Shown here: one piece after another, positions 16,157-24,235 of the stretch
Layout: every line of letters begins with the position of its first letter
Numbering within the stretch: the first letter of the stretch is position 1
Assembly (NCBI RefSeq): GCF_030209435.1
Contig: NZ_JARVRX010000016.1
Span: 1-57,120 of the forward strand
DNA length: 57,120 bases
Direction of reading: 5' to 3'
Source: Mycolicibacterium sp. lyk4-40-TYG-92
GTDB lineage: Bacteria; Actinomycetota; Actinomycetes; Mycobacteriales; Mycobacteriaceae
Made by a program: the position numbers and the translations under genes
The notes under the pieces: model-generated
The model's database searches: none
What the model saw: the letters and a program-made list of their open reading frames with translations, nothing else
What the model was told of the DNA's origin: nothing

Positions 16157-16386
16157 CTCCGACAGAACCCCGGCGAGTCAGGCGCTGCAAAAGGAAGGGG
16201 CTCTCTGACCCGCGACGAGACTGGCCACCCCCCTGCCCCGAACGAACACACCGCGATGGCGAGCAGATGCGCCGCACGTCGAAACGACCTGCTCTCCGGC
16301 TCTTCACGTCGCCGAATTCATCCATATGGCCCACCTCGCGCTCCTCTGTTCGTACCTCGAGCAGGCCGCCGGAGCCTCACGCCGTA

Positions 16387-16899
16387 TCAACCGTTGAGGT
16401 AAGTAGCATCAGGCGTCACGAGAAATCGGAACATGCCGCGGTAACAGTATGTGCTGCTGTCCGCCATGGTGACGCAAGTAGTTTCGTTCCAGTTCAGATA
16501 GCTGTGTGGTGGAAGTACCTGTTGCGCTTGGGTATTGGGGAACCCGATCGCGATAGCCCAGTCATCGTGGACCTGCGTGTCCCCGTTGAACCAGCCAATG
16601 TGGTCAGTTCCAGCCGGTGCTCCAGGCAGAGGGCCTGCGCAACCGAAACTACCCCGCAACCAGATCCCGCAATTGAGACCACTAGGAGAGAGAAAGTACA
16701 CCCCATAGAGTCCCGGTAGAAAGTAGGTGACGGGGTCAAGGCGAGTGTAGGCCGCTAACACAAGACTGTCTTTCGGATACGGGTTGGAGGCTATGGGTTC
16801 ATCACCCGGATCAGCGTGTGCCGGGGGCACATTCACCGACAGATATCCGAGGATGGAGATCGCCGCTAGCATACGTCGCACGGCACGGGGTTCGGTCAC
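16387..16899 (-). CDS. Secreted mycobacterial protein of unknown function
   Basis: A 170-residue exported protein. A signal peptide spans about residues 1-30, with a basic start (EPRAVRRM), a hydrophobic core (LAAISILGYLSV) and a PAHADP cleavage region. The mature part contains SPSGLNCGIW, GSFGCAG, HIGWFNGD, ETTCVT and DSSTYCYRGMFRF, giving paired cysteines likely to form disulphides. I recognise this as a mycobacterial secreted family with no known function. The start is GTG 16899, overlapping the stop of the upstream gene by four bases (GTGA). It is the last gene of the chain behind mce locus 1 and probably acts at the cell envelope. Confidence 0.75.
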   Translation of the reverse strand: MTEPRAVRRMLAAISILGYLSVNVPPAHADPGDEPIASNPYPKDSLVLAAYTRLDPVTYFLPGLYGVYFLSPSGLNCGIWLRGSFGCAGPLPGAPAGTDHIGWFNGDTQVHDDWAIAIGFPNTQAQQVLPPHSYLNWNETTCVTMADSSTYCYRGMFRFLVTPDATYLNG

Positions 16900-17315
16900 G
16901 ACCGCTGCCCTCCCGTTGCGGGGAAGTTCCGGTGCGGTGTACTTCCGTAGCAGGTGGCGTCGCCGACATCGAGGGTGCTTTCGCACAGCAGTTGGTCGCC
17001 GAGGTAGATGCGGACCGTGACGTACTTGTCTCGCCAGCGGTAGGGTCGCCAATCAGCCCGCAGTTCCGCGCCGGCCCGTGTGGGACTCGTTGCATCGGGA
17101 ACGTCGACTGTAAGTCGCCAGGGCAGCGAAACCTGTTGCAGGGAACTGCGTTCAGAGTCTTGATTGAACTCGACGTCGGCCAGTGGCACGTCTCCCCCGT
17201 CCGAGACGATCTCGTAGGTCACGCTGTCGCGGGCGCTGGCGGCCGGACCAGGCAGCAGCATCGCCGCACCAGCGATCAGTGCCGCGCTCATCAGTGAATT
17301 TCGCGACGGCGTCAT
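16896..17315 (-). CDS. Secreted MmpS-like protein
   Basis: A 139-residue exported protein. The signal peptide (about residues 1-28) ends in PAASA. The mature domain runs VTYEIVSDGG, ADVEFNQDSE, SLPWRLTVDVPDA and VTVRIYLGDQLLCEST, then ATCYG. This strand order and the two cysteines match the MmpS fold, the periplasmic accessory of MmpL lipid exporters. No MmpL partner is visible here, and the hydrophobic N-terminus may be cleaved rather than act as an anchor. Its ATG directly abuts the stop of the preceding gene, and its end overlaps the next gene, so all belong to one transcript with mce locus 1. Confidence 0.68.
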   Translation of the reverse strand: MTPSRNSLMSAALIAGAAMLLPGPAASARDSVTYEIVSDGGDVPLADVEFNQDSERSSLQQVSLPWRLTVDVPDATSPTRAGAELRADWRPYRWRDKYVTVRIYLGDQLLCESTLDVGDATCYGSTPHRNFPATGGQRS

Positions 17316-17819
17316 CTATGTCTCCACCAACACGACAGTTGCCAGGTACCAGCTATCGGTGTTGCTGTTCGGCAGCGCCGACGATCCGTACGCTGTGTAA
17401 GAACAGTCACGCAGGTCTTTGTATCCGGCTATCAAGATAGACTTGATCGCGTCGGCTTCGGATTTTCCGGCGCCTTGCAACAACTTTGCTTTGGCGGCGG
17501 GCACGCCGAGGTCCTTGAGGATCGGCAGTGGGTCGGAGACTGGAACAACGCGTGCGTTGTGATCAAGGTAAGCGCCCGTTGAATGGACGGCGATTTCGGC
17601 CGTTTGGTCGGCAAGGGGTTCGGCGCGCAATGGCCCGCAGGACGCACCGCTGCGTGATTGGGCCACTGCACTTCTTAGATCGCCGGAGTAGTCCGCGACC
17701 GCCGAAGGAGCTTGAGCGAAAGTGGTTGCGACTGCCGCCGCAAGCAGCGTAGTCAGCGCGGCAATGGGAAGCGTGACCGCAGCATCGCTAGTCGCAGACA
17801 TGCGACCGGTTGATCTCAC
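17316..17819 (-). CDS. Secreted CAP-like protein
   Basis: A 167-residue exported protein. The hydrophobic signal segment is at about residues 14-36, with a VADYSGD mature start. The mature domain has SGASCGPLRAEPLADQTAE, followed by AYLDHN and, near the end, YKDLRDCSYTAYGSS, a pattern like the cysteine-rich secretory (CAP/SCP) domains of mycobacteria, though short and divergent. GTG 17819 has AAAAGG at good spacing; ATG 17801 is the alternative start. It overlaps the upstream gene by about 30 bases and abuts the downstream gene with no spacer. A second CAP protein ends mce locus 2, so both loci carry such a partner. Confidence 0.6.
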   Translation of the reverse strand: MRSTGRMSATSDAAVTLPIAALTTLLAAAVATTFAQAPSAVADYSGDLRSAVAQSRSGASCGPLRAEPLADQTAEIAVHSTGAYLDHNARVVPVSDPLPILKDLGVPAAKAKLLQGAGKSEADAIKSILIAGYKDLRDCSYTAYGSSALPNSNTDSWYLATVVLVET

Positions 17820-18465
17820 TTGCCAACCTTTTCATCCGTAGGTAGGACGGCCCGGTGAACCAGTCGGGCTGGTGGGCCTTGATTCCATTGCTGACGTTCG
17901 ACAGTTGTTGCCACAGGCCGTAGAAAGCTTCGCCTTCGTACAGCGGGAAGTAGGTGTCGCCCGCGAAATCCTGCTTTTGGGTGAGCGCTTGAGCTCGGGG
18001 GGCTAGAAAGTCGACAGACTGATCGATATTGGTGGTGACGATGTCAACCTGCCGCGGAAGATCGCCCACGCTATAGTCCCAATCCGTTCCGTCGGGGCTG
18101 ATCCGGTTGAACTGTAGCCTGCCGATCTGGTCGTTGAGCGCCTTGAATTGCGCGGTGTACCACTGGCACATCTCGCCCTGAGCGTGGACGTCCGCATCAG
18201 TAACCTCGTTTTGCGTTTGGCTGTATGGAAACGGAAACTTGGGCTTCCAGTTGGTGGGTTTCGGTGTGACCACCGGCAGCGGCTGGATGAGCTGATCGTC
18301 GGACGCAGGCTGTTCCGGTCCGGCCGTCGCGGTCGGGACGGCCACCACGATGCCGACGAGGAGCGCGGCCGCGACCGCACACATATGCCGGCTGCCGTGA
18401 CGGTCCCGGTTGGCGGCGTCCACGTCGGCCCTGCATCTAGTGGCGCAGCGCATCTGAGGCTTCAC
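17788..18465 (-). CDS. Exported protein of mce locus 1, function unknown
   Basis: A 225-residue protein with a basic leader of about 30 residues and a hydrophobic segment at about 35-53 ending in TATAG, consistent with an exported or anchored protein. The mature part is Trp/Tyr-rich (NWKPKFPFPYSQ, GEMCQWYTAQF, YFPLYEGEAFYGLWQQL) and has two cysteines, the second at the C-terminus (SHVCD). I do not recognise a family. GTG 18465 is chosen because GGAAGGAAACG precedes it and because upstream sequence belongs to the Mce-associated gene. Its position between that gene and a CAP-like gene marks it as part of the mce locus 1 transcript. Confidence 0.65.
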   Translation of the reverse strand: MKPQMRCATRCRADVDAANRDRHGSRHMCAVAAALLVGIVVAVPTATAGPEQPASDDQLIQPLPVVTPKPTNWKPKFPFPYSQTQNEVTDADVHAQGEMCQWYTAQFKALNDQIGRLQFNRISPDGTDWDYSVGDLPRQVDIVTTNIDQSVDFLAPRAQALTQKQDFAGDTYFPLYEGEAFYGLWQQLSNVSNGIKAHQPDWFTGPSYLRMKRLASEINRSHVCD

Positions 18466-18493
18466 CAGTCGTTTCCTTCCGGCCGTTCCGGAA

Positions 18494-19153
18494 TCACTTT
18501 TGGCCGACGACGGCACCGATTCCGCCGACATCGGTGATTTGCCAATTTTTGTTGCTGTCGAGCGTGAGGCTGTAGGTCGCAGTGGACTGCAACGGATCTG
18601 GAGCTTGCATCGTCTTGGTTTGAACACTGACAAAGCAGTCGACGACGTAGACGCCTCCTGTATTTGAACGCACCTTGGCGACCAGCGGCTGTGCGTTCGA
18701 CATCCATTGCAGCGGAACCAATATCTGCTGCATGGATTCGGCGGCCTTGGTCAACTTGGTGTTCAGCTCGGGGCTGGTACCGGCGACCAGTTTGGCTTTC
18801 CATCCGCCGAGATCCTGGTAGTTCATCGTCGCTGCACTCACCGCGTAGTCGAGAGATTCCTTCTCGGCGTGGACATTGTTTTGCGCGACAAGTTCTTTCG
18901 CGTCGATCTGCCGGCGCGCGTCGATGTAGAGCCAGACGAACGTGGCCAGCGCCGCGACCAAGGCCGCAACGAGTGCGCCGTATGCCAGCGTTCGAGCGCT
19001 GACGGAGATAGACAGGCGTCGGTTACCTGCAGTGGTGTCGTCCTGTTGGTGATCGTCGGTGGAGTCCTCGGTTGACGTCTGGGCGGGGTCTTCCGAGTGA
19101 GGTTCGACCGATTGCTCGTGCGCGGCATCGGTGCTGTCGCTCTCAGTCGTCAT
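18494..19153 (-). CDS. Mce-associated membrane protein (Mam type)
   Basis: A 219-residue protein of the Mce-associated (Mam) type. An acidic, low-complexity N-terminus of about 48 residues is followed by one membrane helix (about residues 55-75, ALVAALVAALATFVWLYI) and an extracytoplasmic domain of about 140 residues. That domain has the family pattern of a helix (ESLDYAVSAATMNYQDL) followed by strands with VYVVDCFVSVQT and a C-terminal TYSLTLDSNKNWQITDV. In other Mce systems such proteins stabilise or modulate the transporter. It lies 58 bases behind the last Mce gene. Confidence 0.82.
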   Translation of the reverse strand: MTTESDSTDAAHEQSVEPHSEDPAQTSTEDSTDDHQQDDTTAGNRRLSISVSARTLAYGALVAALVAALATFVWLYIDARRQIDAKELVAQNNVHAEKESLDYAVSAATMNYQDLGGWKAKLVAGTSPELNTKLTKAAESMQQILVPLQWMSNAQPLVAKVRSNTGGVYVVDCFVSVQTKTMQAPDPLQSTATYSLTLDSNKNWQITDVGGIGAVVGQK

Positions 19154-19211
19154 GGATGGCCTTTCTCATTGGTCTCTGTCGTCACCCGGTAGTTCACGTG
19201 GCCCGGCTCGC

Positions 19212-20195
19212 TCAATGGCTGTCGGCGGGTGCTGCGGGCGCCGGAGAGTCAGGGATGGTCAGATGCACAGTGACAGCGCCATCTTCGGGAACGGCAGCCA
19301 ACATGTTGTTGAAGACCTGACCGGTGTCAAGGTTCATCAGTGCGCCGGACATGTCATTGAGGTACGGCAACATCGATTGTGTAAGGACCTTGATGTCTCC
19401 GCCCGAATGGTCCAGGAAATGTTCCAGCCTGCCGACCAGGTGTGAGAGATTGTGCAGGGTTTGCGGTGCTCCGCGGTTATGAAGGTCCTCAGAAGCCACG
19501 TTCATGGCTGCCATGTCGTGACCCATCTTGGTCAGCCACGGGGCGTTGAAGGCCAAGACCGGGCCGACGAAGTGCGCGTTGCGCAGCAGTGCCTGAAAGT
19601 TGTCGAGCAGGTCACGTCCCTTGCCATTCATGGCTGCCGCGGTGTTTCTCAGCAGTGTCGCCGTGCGCGTCAGGTTCGGCAGAACGGTCGTCGGATTCGG
19701 TAGGGCCACATCGGCTTCCTTGATGATTCGGTCCAGGGCAGCGGGTTCGAACTGGTTGAGTATCCGAATCACTGTTGTGGCAAGGTCGGAGATCGTTGGC
19801 GGTTGGGTGATGGCGTCGGCGGCCAGCCGCTGTCCGTCGCGCAGTGCGGGCCCGCTGTCGCTGCGCGGTGCCACTTCGATATAGGCCTCGCCGAGCGCCG
19901 ACAGGGTTTCCAGGCGGATCTCACTGTCTATGGGGATCGTGTATCTGCTGTCGATGTCGAATTTGACCGCCGCGCCCTCCACTGTTGTCGCGATATCGGT
20001 GACCTGACCGACCGGCACGCCGCGCAGTTGGACGCTGGACCCGACGACTAGGCCGCTGATGTCGTGCACGTCCATGGATATGTGGGTGCGCTGCGGCGAC
20101 GCGGCCGGGCTGGCTCCCATGGACCTGAAAGCGTTGAGGGAGAACACGATCATGAGGGCGAACACTATGAAGGACACCGCGCCTTTGATGATCAT
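19212..20195 (-). CDS. mceF: Mce-family protein, MceF position (locus 1)
   Basis: A 327-residue Mce protein. A single N-terminal membrane helix (residues 5-25) is followed by the MCE/MlaD domain at about residues 36-113, with DISGLVVGSSVQLRGVPVGQ and ALGEAYIEVAP, then a helical stretch and a Pro/Ala-rich end. Six Mce proteins (A-F) are thought to form a hexameric, hollow channel that passes lipids from the outer envelope to the YrbE permease. It is about 170 residues shorter than the MceF of locus 2. Its start overlaps the MceE stop by four bases. Confidence 0.88.
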   Translation of the reverse strand: MIIKGAVSFIVFALMIVFSLNAFRSMGASPAASPQRTHISMDVHDISGLVVGSSVQLRGVPVGQVTDIATTVEGAAVKFDIDSRYTIPIDSEIRLETLSALGEAYIEVAPRSDSGPALRDGQRLAADAITQPPTISDLATTVIRILNQFEPAALDRIIKEADVALPNPTTVLPNLTRTATLLRNTAAAMNGKGRDLLDNFQALLRNAHFVGPVLAFNAPWLTKMGHDMAAMNVASEDLHNRGAPQTLHNLSHLVGRLEHFLDHSGGDIKVLTQSMLPYLNDMSGALMNLDTGQVFNNMLAAVPEDGAVTVHLTIPDSPAPAAPADSH

Positions 20196-21187
20196 GGCAT
20201 TGCCCCCAGGATTCGCAGCACGTCGTGCACGTTGCCGGATAACTCTCGCCCGTCGTGTCCCACAATGGACGTGATGTTGATCGCGGGGTATTTATCCTGC
20301 GGAAGGTAGTAGTCAGTAAAGAGTTTTCTCCATTTGGGGACTTCGCTCTCGAACGCCCACTTGGACTTCTGTATCGCGCCAGTAGCGTCGGCCAACGAAC
20401 GCAGCAGCGGGACCATCCAGAACCCACCTGAGTAGATAGTGCCGACGCTTGGATAGGCGGTGCCGGCGTATTGGTACAAACCGTAGGCGTTCTTCCAGCC
20501 CTGCAGCCCTTGCGGTGAAAACCAGGTCTGGAGCATCGGCATGCGATCGTGCATGACTTGGGCGCTCTGAGCCACCCCATTCAGTAGCAGATCGACGTTG
20601 TTGATGTTGCTCGACAGATCGGAAAGGTCGGCGGCGAACTGTGTGGCCATCTTGCGTACGTCCGCTGGAGGCGGTGTTATCCGGTTGACGCCGATGATGC
20701 TGTTCTGGATGCGTTGCAGGGAACCACTTCCTGTGAAATCTGCGAGATGGGCAATGGTGTCCTCTAGCTGCGGCGGTGAGGTCGTCTGTGCGACGGGGAT
20801 TCTCGCGTCCGCTGATAGCGGCGCGGCCGCGGGGCTACCGGTAGCAGGCCGGTCCAACGCGATATAGATGTCCCCGAGCACCGTCGCCTGCTGCAGACTC
20901 GCGTGAATGTCTGATGGGATCGCCACGGCAGAATCCATCCGCGTCGTGACGTTCACGTGATTGCCGACAACCGCGACGCCGGTGACGATCCCGACGGTGA
21001 TGCCGTCCAGAGTTACCTTGGCGCGGGCAGGCAAATTGAGAACATTGTCGAACTCCATCACCAGGGGGTAACCGCCGGGGAACGAATTACCCGGCGCGGG
21101 AAGAGCGTTCACGTCGATGGAAGCGCAGGATGAGACTGATGCGATGGCCGCGATCGCTGCCACGACAGCTCTAGCTCGGCGCATCAT
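20192..21187 (-). CDS. mceE: Mce-family lipoprotein, MceE position (locus 1)
   Basis: A 331-residue Mce lipoprotein. The signal peptide ends in the lipobox SVSSC with C21 as the lipidation site, the hallmark of the E subunit. The MCE domain follows at about residues 40-115 (FDNVLNLPARAKVTLDG, VGIVTG, VLGDIYIALD). The remaining two thirds is helical and includes the Trp/Tyr-rich FSPQGLQGWKNAYGLYQYAG. It should anchor one wall of the Mce channel in the membrane by lipid rather than by a helix. Overlaps of four bases with both neighbours place it firmly in the operon. Confidence 0.9.
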   Translation of the reverse strand: MMRRARAVVAAIAAIASVSSCASIDVNALPAPGNSFPGGYPLVMEFDNVLNLPARAKVTLDGITVGIVTGVAVVGNHVNVTTRMDSAVAIPSDIHASLQQATVLGDIYIALDRPATGSPAAAPLSADARIPVAQTTSPPQLEDTIAHLADFTGSGSLQRIQNSIIGVNRITPPPADVRKMATQFAADLSDLSSNINNVDLLLNGVAQSAQVMHDRMPMLQTWFSPQGLQGWKNAYGLYQYAGTAYPSVGTIYSGGFWMVPLLRSLADATGAIQKSKWAFESEVPKWRKLFTDYYLPQDKYPAINITSIVGHDGRELSGNVHDVLRILGAMP

Positions 21188-22284
21188 CGGCTGGCCGCCT
21201 GTGTCAGGACGTATTGCAGTAGTGCGACATCCATCGCATACGGCTTTCCTGCTACATCGGTGCAGCTGCCCGGGCTGGCAGCGTTCATCGCGCCGCAGCT
21301 GATCAGTCCATCGACCGGGGTGGCGATGCGATACAGCGGTGGTCGGTATCTGATGTTGAACTGCTTGCGGTTAAACCAGTTCTCCAGCTTGTTGATGATG
21401 ACGGGGAAGGGCTTCAAGGTGTCGGCGATCACAGTGGAGTGGGCACTGGCTTTCCGGAGCGAATACTCCAGATCGTCGAGCACGGTTTCAATCTGATCGC
21501 CGAGCTCGACCTCCACGTCCGACGCCAGGCCGACCAGTGGAATGACACCGCCGAAGATGGGGGTTGCCAGCGCCTGCTCCACGTCGGGCGTGGTCTGGTA
21601 AGTCGCCACCAGAATGTGTTTCAGTGGTCCGCTGATCTCCCGGAGCGTGGATGTCAACGTGCCTAAATTGATTATGATGGAACGGATGTCGCTTACTGCC
21701 TGATCGGGAGCATCCAAGAGCGCCGACGATCTGCTGAGGAGTTGATTGAGTCCCGGCCCGTTGTTCTGAATTGCTCGGTCGAGCTCGGAGACGACGTCCC
21801 CGACGTTTGTCGAACCCTCGGGATTGATGGCATTGAGGAAACTGGTGGCCGAACCGATGATGTCGGACAGGCTCTTCGGCGTCGAGGATCGCGACAGCGG
21901 AATGCAGCTGTCGGTGACCAATCGGGCTCCGGAGGTGTAGTTCCCGACAAGCTCCAAGGCGCGATCGGCAAGGATCGAAGGCGATCTGGTCACCGCTCTC
22001 ACATCCGCGGGCAGTGGACGGTCTGTGATGACTTTGAAATCGACTCGGACGCTGCCTGCAGCCGGCGTGATCGTCCTGATCTCGCCGACTTTGTAGCCCA
22101 TCTGGGTAACCGGGTTGCCGATATAGAGGCCGACGGCATCGGGCATCGTGGCGCAGTAGTCGACGTAACGTTGCTCCTGCGTTGCGGGCGACCACGAGCC
22201 GGTCACCAGCGCTGCCGCGCAGCAGCATGCCACCACCGTGCCCGTCTTGAGCGCGCGATGTACCCGCGCCGGTGCGCCTAACAT
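21184..22284 (-). CDS. mceD: Mce-family protein, MceD position (locus 1)
   Basis: A 366-residue Mce protein. A short hydrophobic N-terminus rich in cysteine (VVACCCAAALVTG) serves as signal or anchor, followed by the MCE domain at about residues 42-120 (GLYIGNPVTQMGYKVGEI and ILADRALELVGNYTSG). A long helical region then carries many polar/hydrophobic repeats. ATG 22284 is chosen since it overlaps the MceC stop (ATGTTAG); an in-frame start 24 bases earlier lies further inside MceC. The C-terminal part has cysteines in LISCGAMNAASPGSCTD that may pair. It lacks a Pro-rich tail. Confidence 0.86.
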   Translation of the reverse strand: MLGAPARVHRALKTGTVVACCCAAALVTGSWSPATQEQRYVDYCATMPDAVGLYIGNPVTQMGYKVGEIRTITPAAGSVRVDFKVITDRPLPADVRAVTRSPSILADRALELVGNYTSGARLVTDSCIPLSRSSTPKSLSDIIGSATSFLNAINPEGSTNVGDVVSELDRAIQNNGPGLNQLLSRSSALLDAPDQAVSDIRSIIINLGTLTSTLREISGPLKHILVATYQTTPDVEQALATPIFGGVIPLVGLASDVEVELGDQIETVLDDLEYSLRKASAHSTVIADTLKPFPVIINKLENWFNRKQFNIRYRPPLYRIATPVDGLISCGAMNAASPGSCTDVAGKPYAMDVALLQYVLTQAASR

Positions 22285-23246
22285 GGTGCGCCCGGCATCG
22301 GCATACACAGATCCGTGGCCAACAACTCCGGCGGCGCCTGTTGAATGTCCAGCACCCGTTCGATGTGGCGCTGAACATCTCTGAGCCCGCGGACAACTGT
22401 TCCGTTGCGGTCAACCCACAGCCGGCCCTTTTCCAGAAGTTCGCGCACCTTCACGATGAACTCCGGTCGATGATGGTCATACATCTCGCCAATCGGCTTC
22501 AGCGCCTCAATGGCGACGCCAAGTCCGTTGAGCGCCCCGCCAAATCCCTTGCTGTACAGCTCCAAAATCGACTGGATGATGGCGAGCTTCTCGACGAGGG
22601 CTTTGAACTCTTCGCGAAAATCACTCAACCGCTGTATGTACTCGTCGCTCAAGTTGAGGATCGCGGTGATTTGGCCGCGCTGCTTGTCGATCGTCGACAT
22701 GATCGTGTTACCAGCATTGACGATGGTGCTCAAGGTATCGACATTGGCGCCGCGCAGGCCTGCCTGCAGCTCGTTGAGCGACTCATTGATCGGCTTGGCG
22801 GCCAGGTTATCGGTCACTTTGGTCACATCGCTGAGCGTGCGAATCAGGCTGTAGGGCATGGTCACCCGTTCCAACGGAATTTCGTCGGCACCCAACGGAA
22901 CGTCGCCGAGGGAGATGAGGTCGACGTAATAGCCGCCGACCACTGTCAGCATGCGGACTTCCACCGTTGATTTGTTGCCGACGAACGCACTGTTATCCAC
23001 CCGTGCGCTCACCCGCACCCGATTCGCCTCCAGCGATACATCTTTGACCTTCCCGACTGCAATACCGGCGATGCGCACCTGGTCTCCCGGCTGCACGGAT
23101 GCGGTGTCGTCGGTATAGAAGGTGACGGTCTTCTGCCCGGGTGGGCTGACGTACAGCAAGCTCGCGGCCCCTGCCACCACGGCGACCAGTGCCAGCGTTA
23201 CGATGCCCCAAATTGTCTGGCGGCGAGTTGCTTTCATCGGTTGCAT
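22278..23246 (-). CDS. mceC: Mce-family protein, MceC position (locus 1)
   Basis: A 322-residue Mce protein with a membrane helix at residues 11-32 and the MCE domain at about 40-115 (TDDTASVQPGDQVRIAGIAV, VVGGYYVDLISLG). The rest is predicted helical, matching the tunnel-forming part of Mce subunits. It is short for the C subunit (locus 2 has 419 residues) and has no Pro-rich tail, ending in LCMPMPGAPC. ATG 23246 has AAGG at normal spacing; ATG 23237, nine bases later, makes an ATGA overlap with the previous stop and is an equally good start. Confidence 0.87.
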   Translation of the reverse strand: MQPMKATRRQTIWGIVTLALVAVVAGAASLLYVSPPGQKTVTFYTDDTASVQPGDQVRIAGIAVGKVKDVSLEANRVRVSARVDNSAFVGNKSTVEVRMLTVVGGYYVDLISLGDVPLGADEIPLERVTMPYSLIRTLSDVTKVTDNLAAKPINESLNELQAGLRGANVDTLSTIVNAGNTIMSTIDKQRGQITAILNLSDEYIQRLSDFREEFKALVEKLAIIQSILELYSKGFGGALNGLGVAIEALKPIGEMYDHHRPEFIVKVRELLEKGRLWVDRNGTVVRGLRDVQRHIERVLDIQQAPPELLATDLCMPMPGAPC

Positions 23247-24235
23247 AGCAGGACCTTCTGCCCGTTAAGCAGGATGTCCACCGTTTCGGGCAGCTGCGCG
23301 CGACCCCGTGAGCACTGCTGCGGCTCCCCCGGTGCAGGAGGCGGTGGGATGTTCTGCCACATGACGGGTATGAGCTTGAACGTGTCGAGGGTTTTGTCGA
23401 CGTTGTTGAACGCCGTGTCCATGGCCGTATCAATGTCGGCGTCAGGCTTGAATCCGACATTGGTCAGCAGACGTTGCAGCGGCTCGACAAATTCCGGCCC
23501 GTATAGCTGTGATTTGCGGAACTCGTCCAGCACCGTCAACGCGCTGTCGATCGGTGTGTTCATGCCGTTGACAATCGTGATCAGGTCTTTGCCGTGGCCT
23601 CCCATGACCTGTGATACGTCGGCGAGGTTGCGCATCAGCGTGGCGACCACTTGCTGGCGGTCGGACACGAACTGGGTGAGCTTGCGGATGCTGTCCAGTA
23701 CGGGCGCAAGTCCGGATCCGTCACCCGAGAGGAAGTTGGCGGCACTGGCGGCGAAGGTGTTGAGTTGATCTGGATTCAGTGTCGCGAGGACGGGTTGCAG
23801 GCCGTTGAACAGCCGGGTGACGTCGAAGGATGGCTCGGTCATCGTGACCGGGATTGAAGTGACCAGGCTGGCGGAGACGTAGTCCTGGGAAGGATTGAGG
23901 ACATCGACGTACCGTGCCCCGGTGAGGGTCTGGTACTTGACCGCGATTCGGGTAGCTGCCACCACTCCGTACTTCTTGTCGAGCGTGAAGTTCACAGACG
24001 CAACACTTTGTCCCCGTTGCCGCTCCAGCACGGTTTCGACAACCCGGCCAGCTAATACGCCTCGAACGCGCACATCGGCTCCCCCATGTAGACCGGAGAT
24101 ATCGGTGAACTTGGCCGTGTAACTCTGGGTCTGCACGTTCACGGGCCGCGAAATGCCGCTGAGAAGAAGCACCAGCAGGACTGCGGCAGTGACGGCACTG
24201 ATCGATAATCGCCACAAGGCTCCTCGGGGCTTCAC
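23234..24235 (-). CDS. mceB: Mce-family protein, MceB position (locus 1)
   Basis: A 333-residue Mce protein. The N-terminal helix (about residues 9-28, LSISAVTAAVLLVLLLSG) is followed by an MCE domain with DISGLHGGADVRVRGVLAG and TGARYVDVLNPS. It has the B-subunit hallmarks of a downstream TEPSFDVTRLFNGLQPVLATLNPDQ segment and a C-terminal region ending with LLNGQKVLLCNR. The C-terminal cysteine pair, in PQQCSRGRAQ and LLCNR, resembles the conserved cysteines of MceB tails. It overlaps the MceA stop by four bases. Confidence 0.9.
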   Translation of the reverse strand: MKPRGALWRLSISAVTAAVLLVLLLSGISRPVNVQTQSYTAKFTDISGLHGGADVRVRGVLAGRVVETVLERQRGQSVASVNFTLDKKYGVVAATRIAVKYQTLTGARYVDVLNPSQDYVSASLVTSIPVTMTEPSFDVTRLFNGLQPVLATLNPDQLNTFAASAANFLSGDGSGLAPVLDSIRKLTQFVSDRQQVVATLMRNLADVSQVMGGHGKDLITIVNGMNTPIDSALTVLDEFRKSQLYGPEFVEPLQRLLTNVGFKPDADIDTAMDTAFNNVDKTLDTFKLIPVMWQNIPPPPAPGEPQQCSRGRAQLPETVDILLNGQKVLLCNR

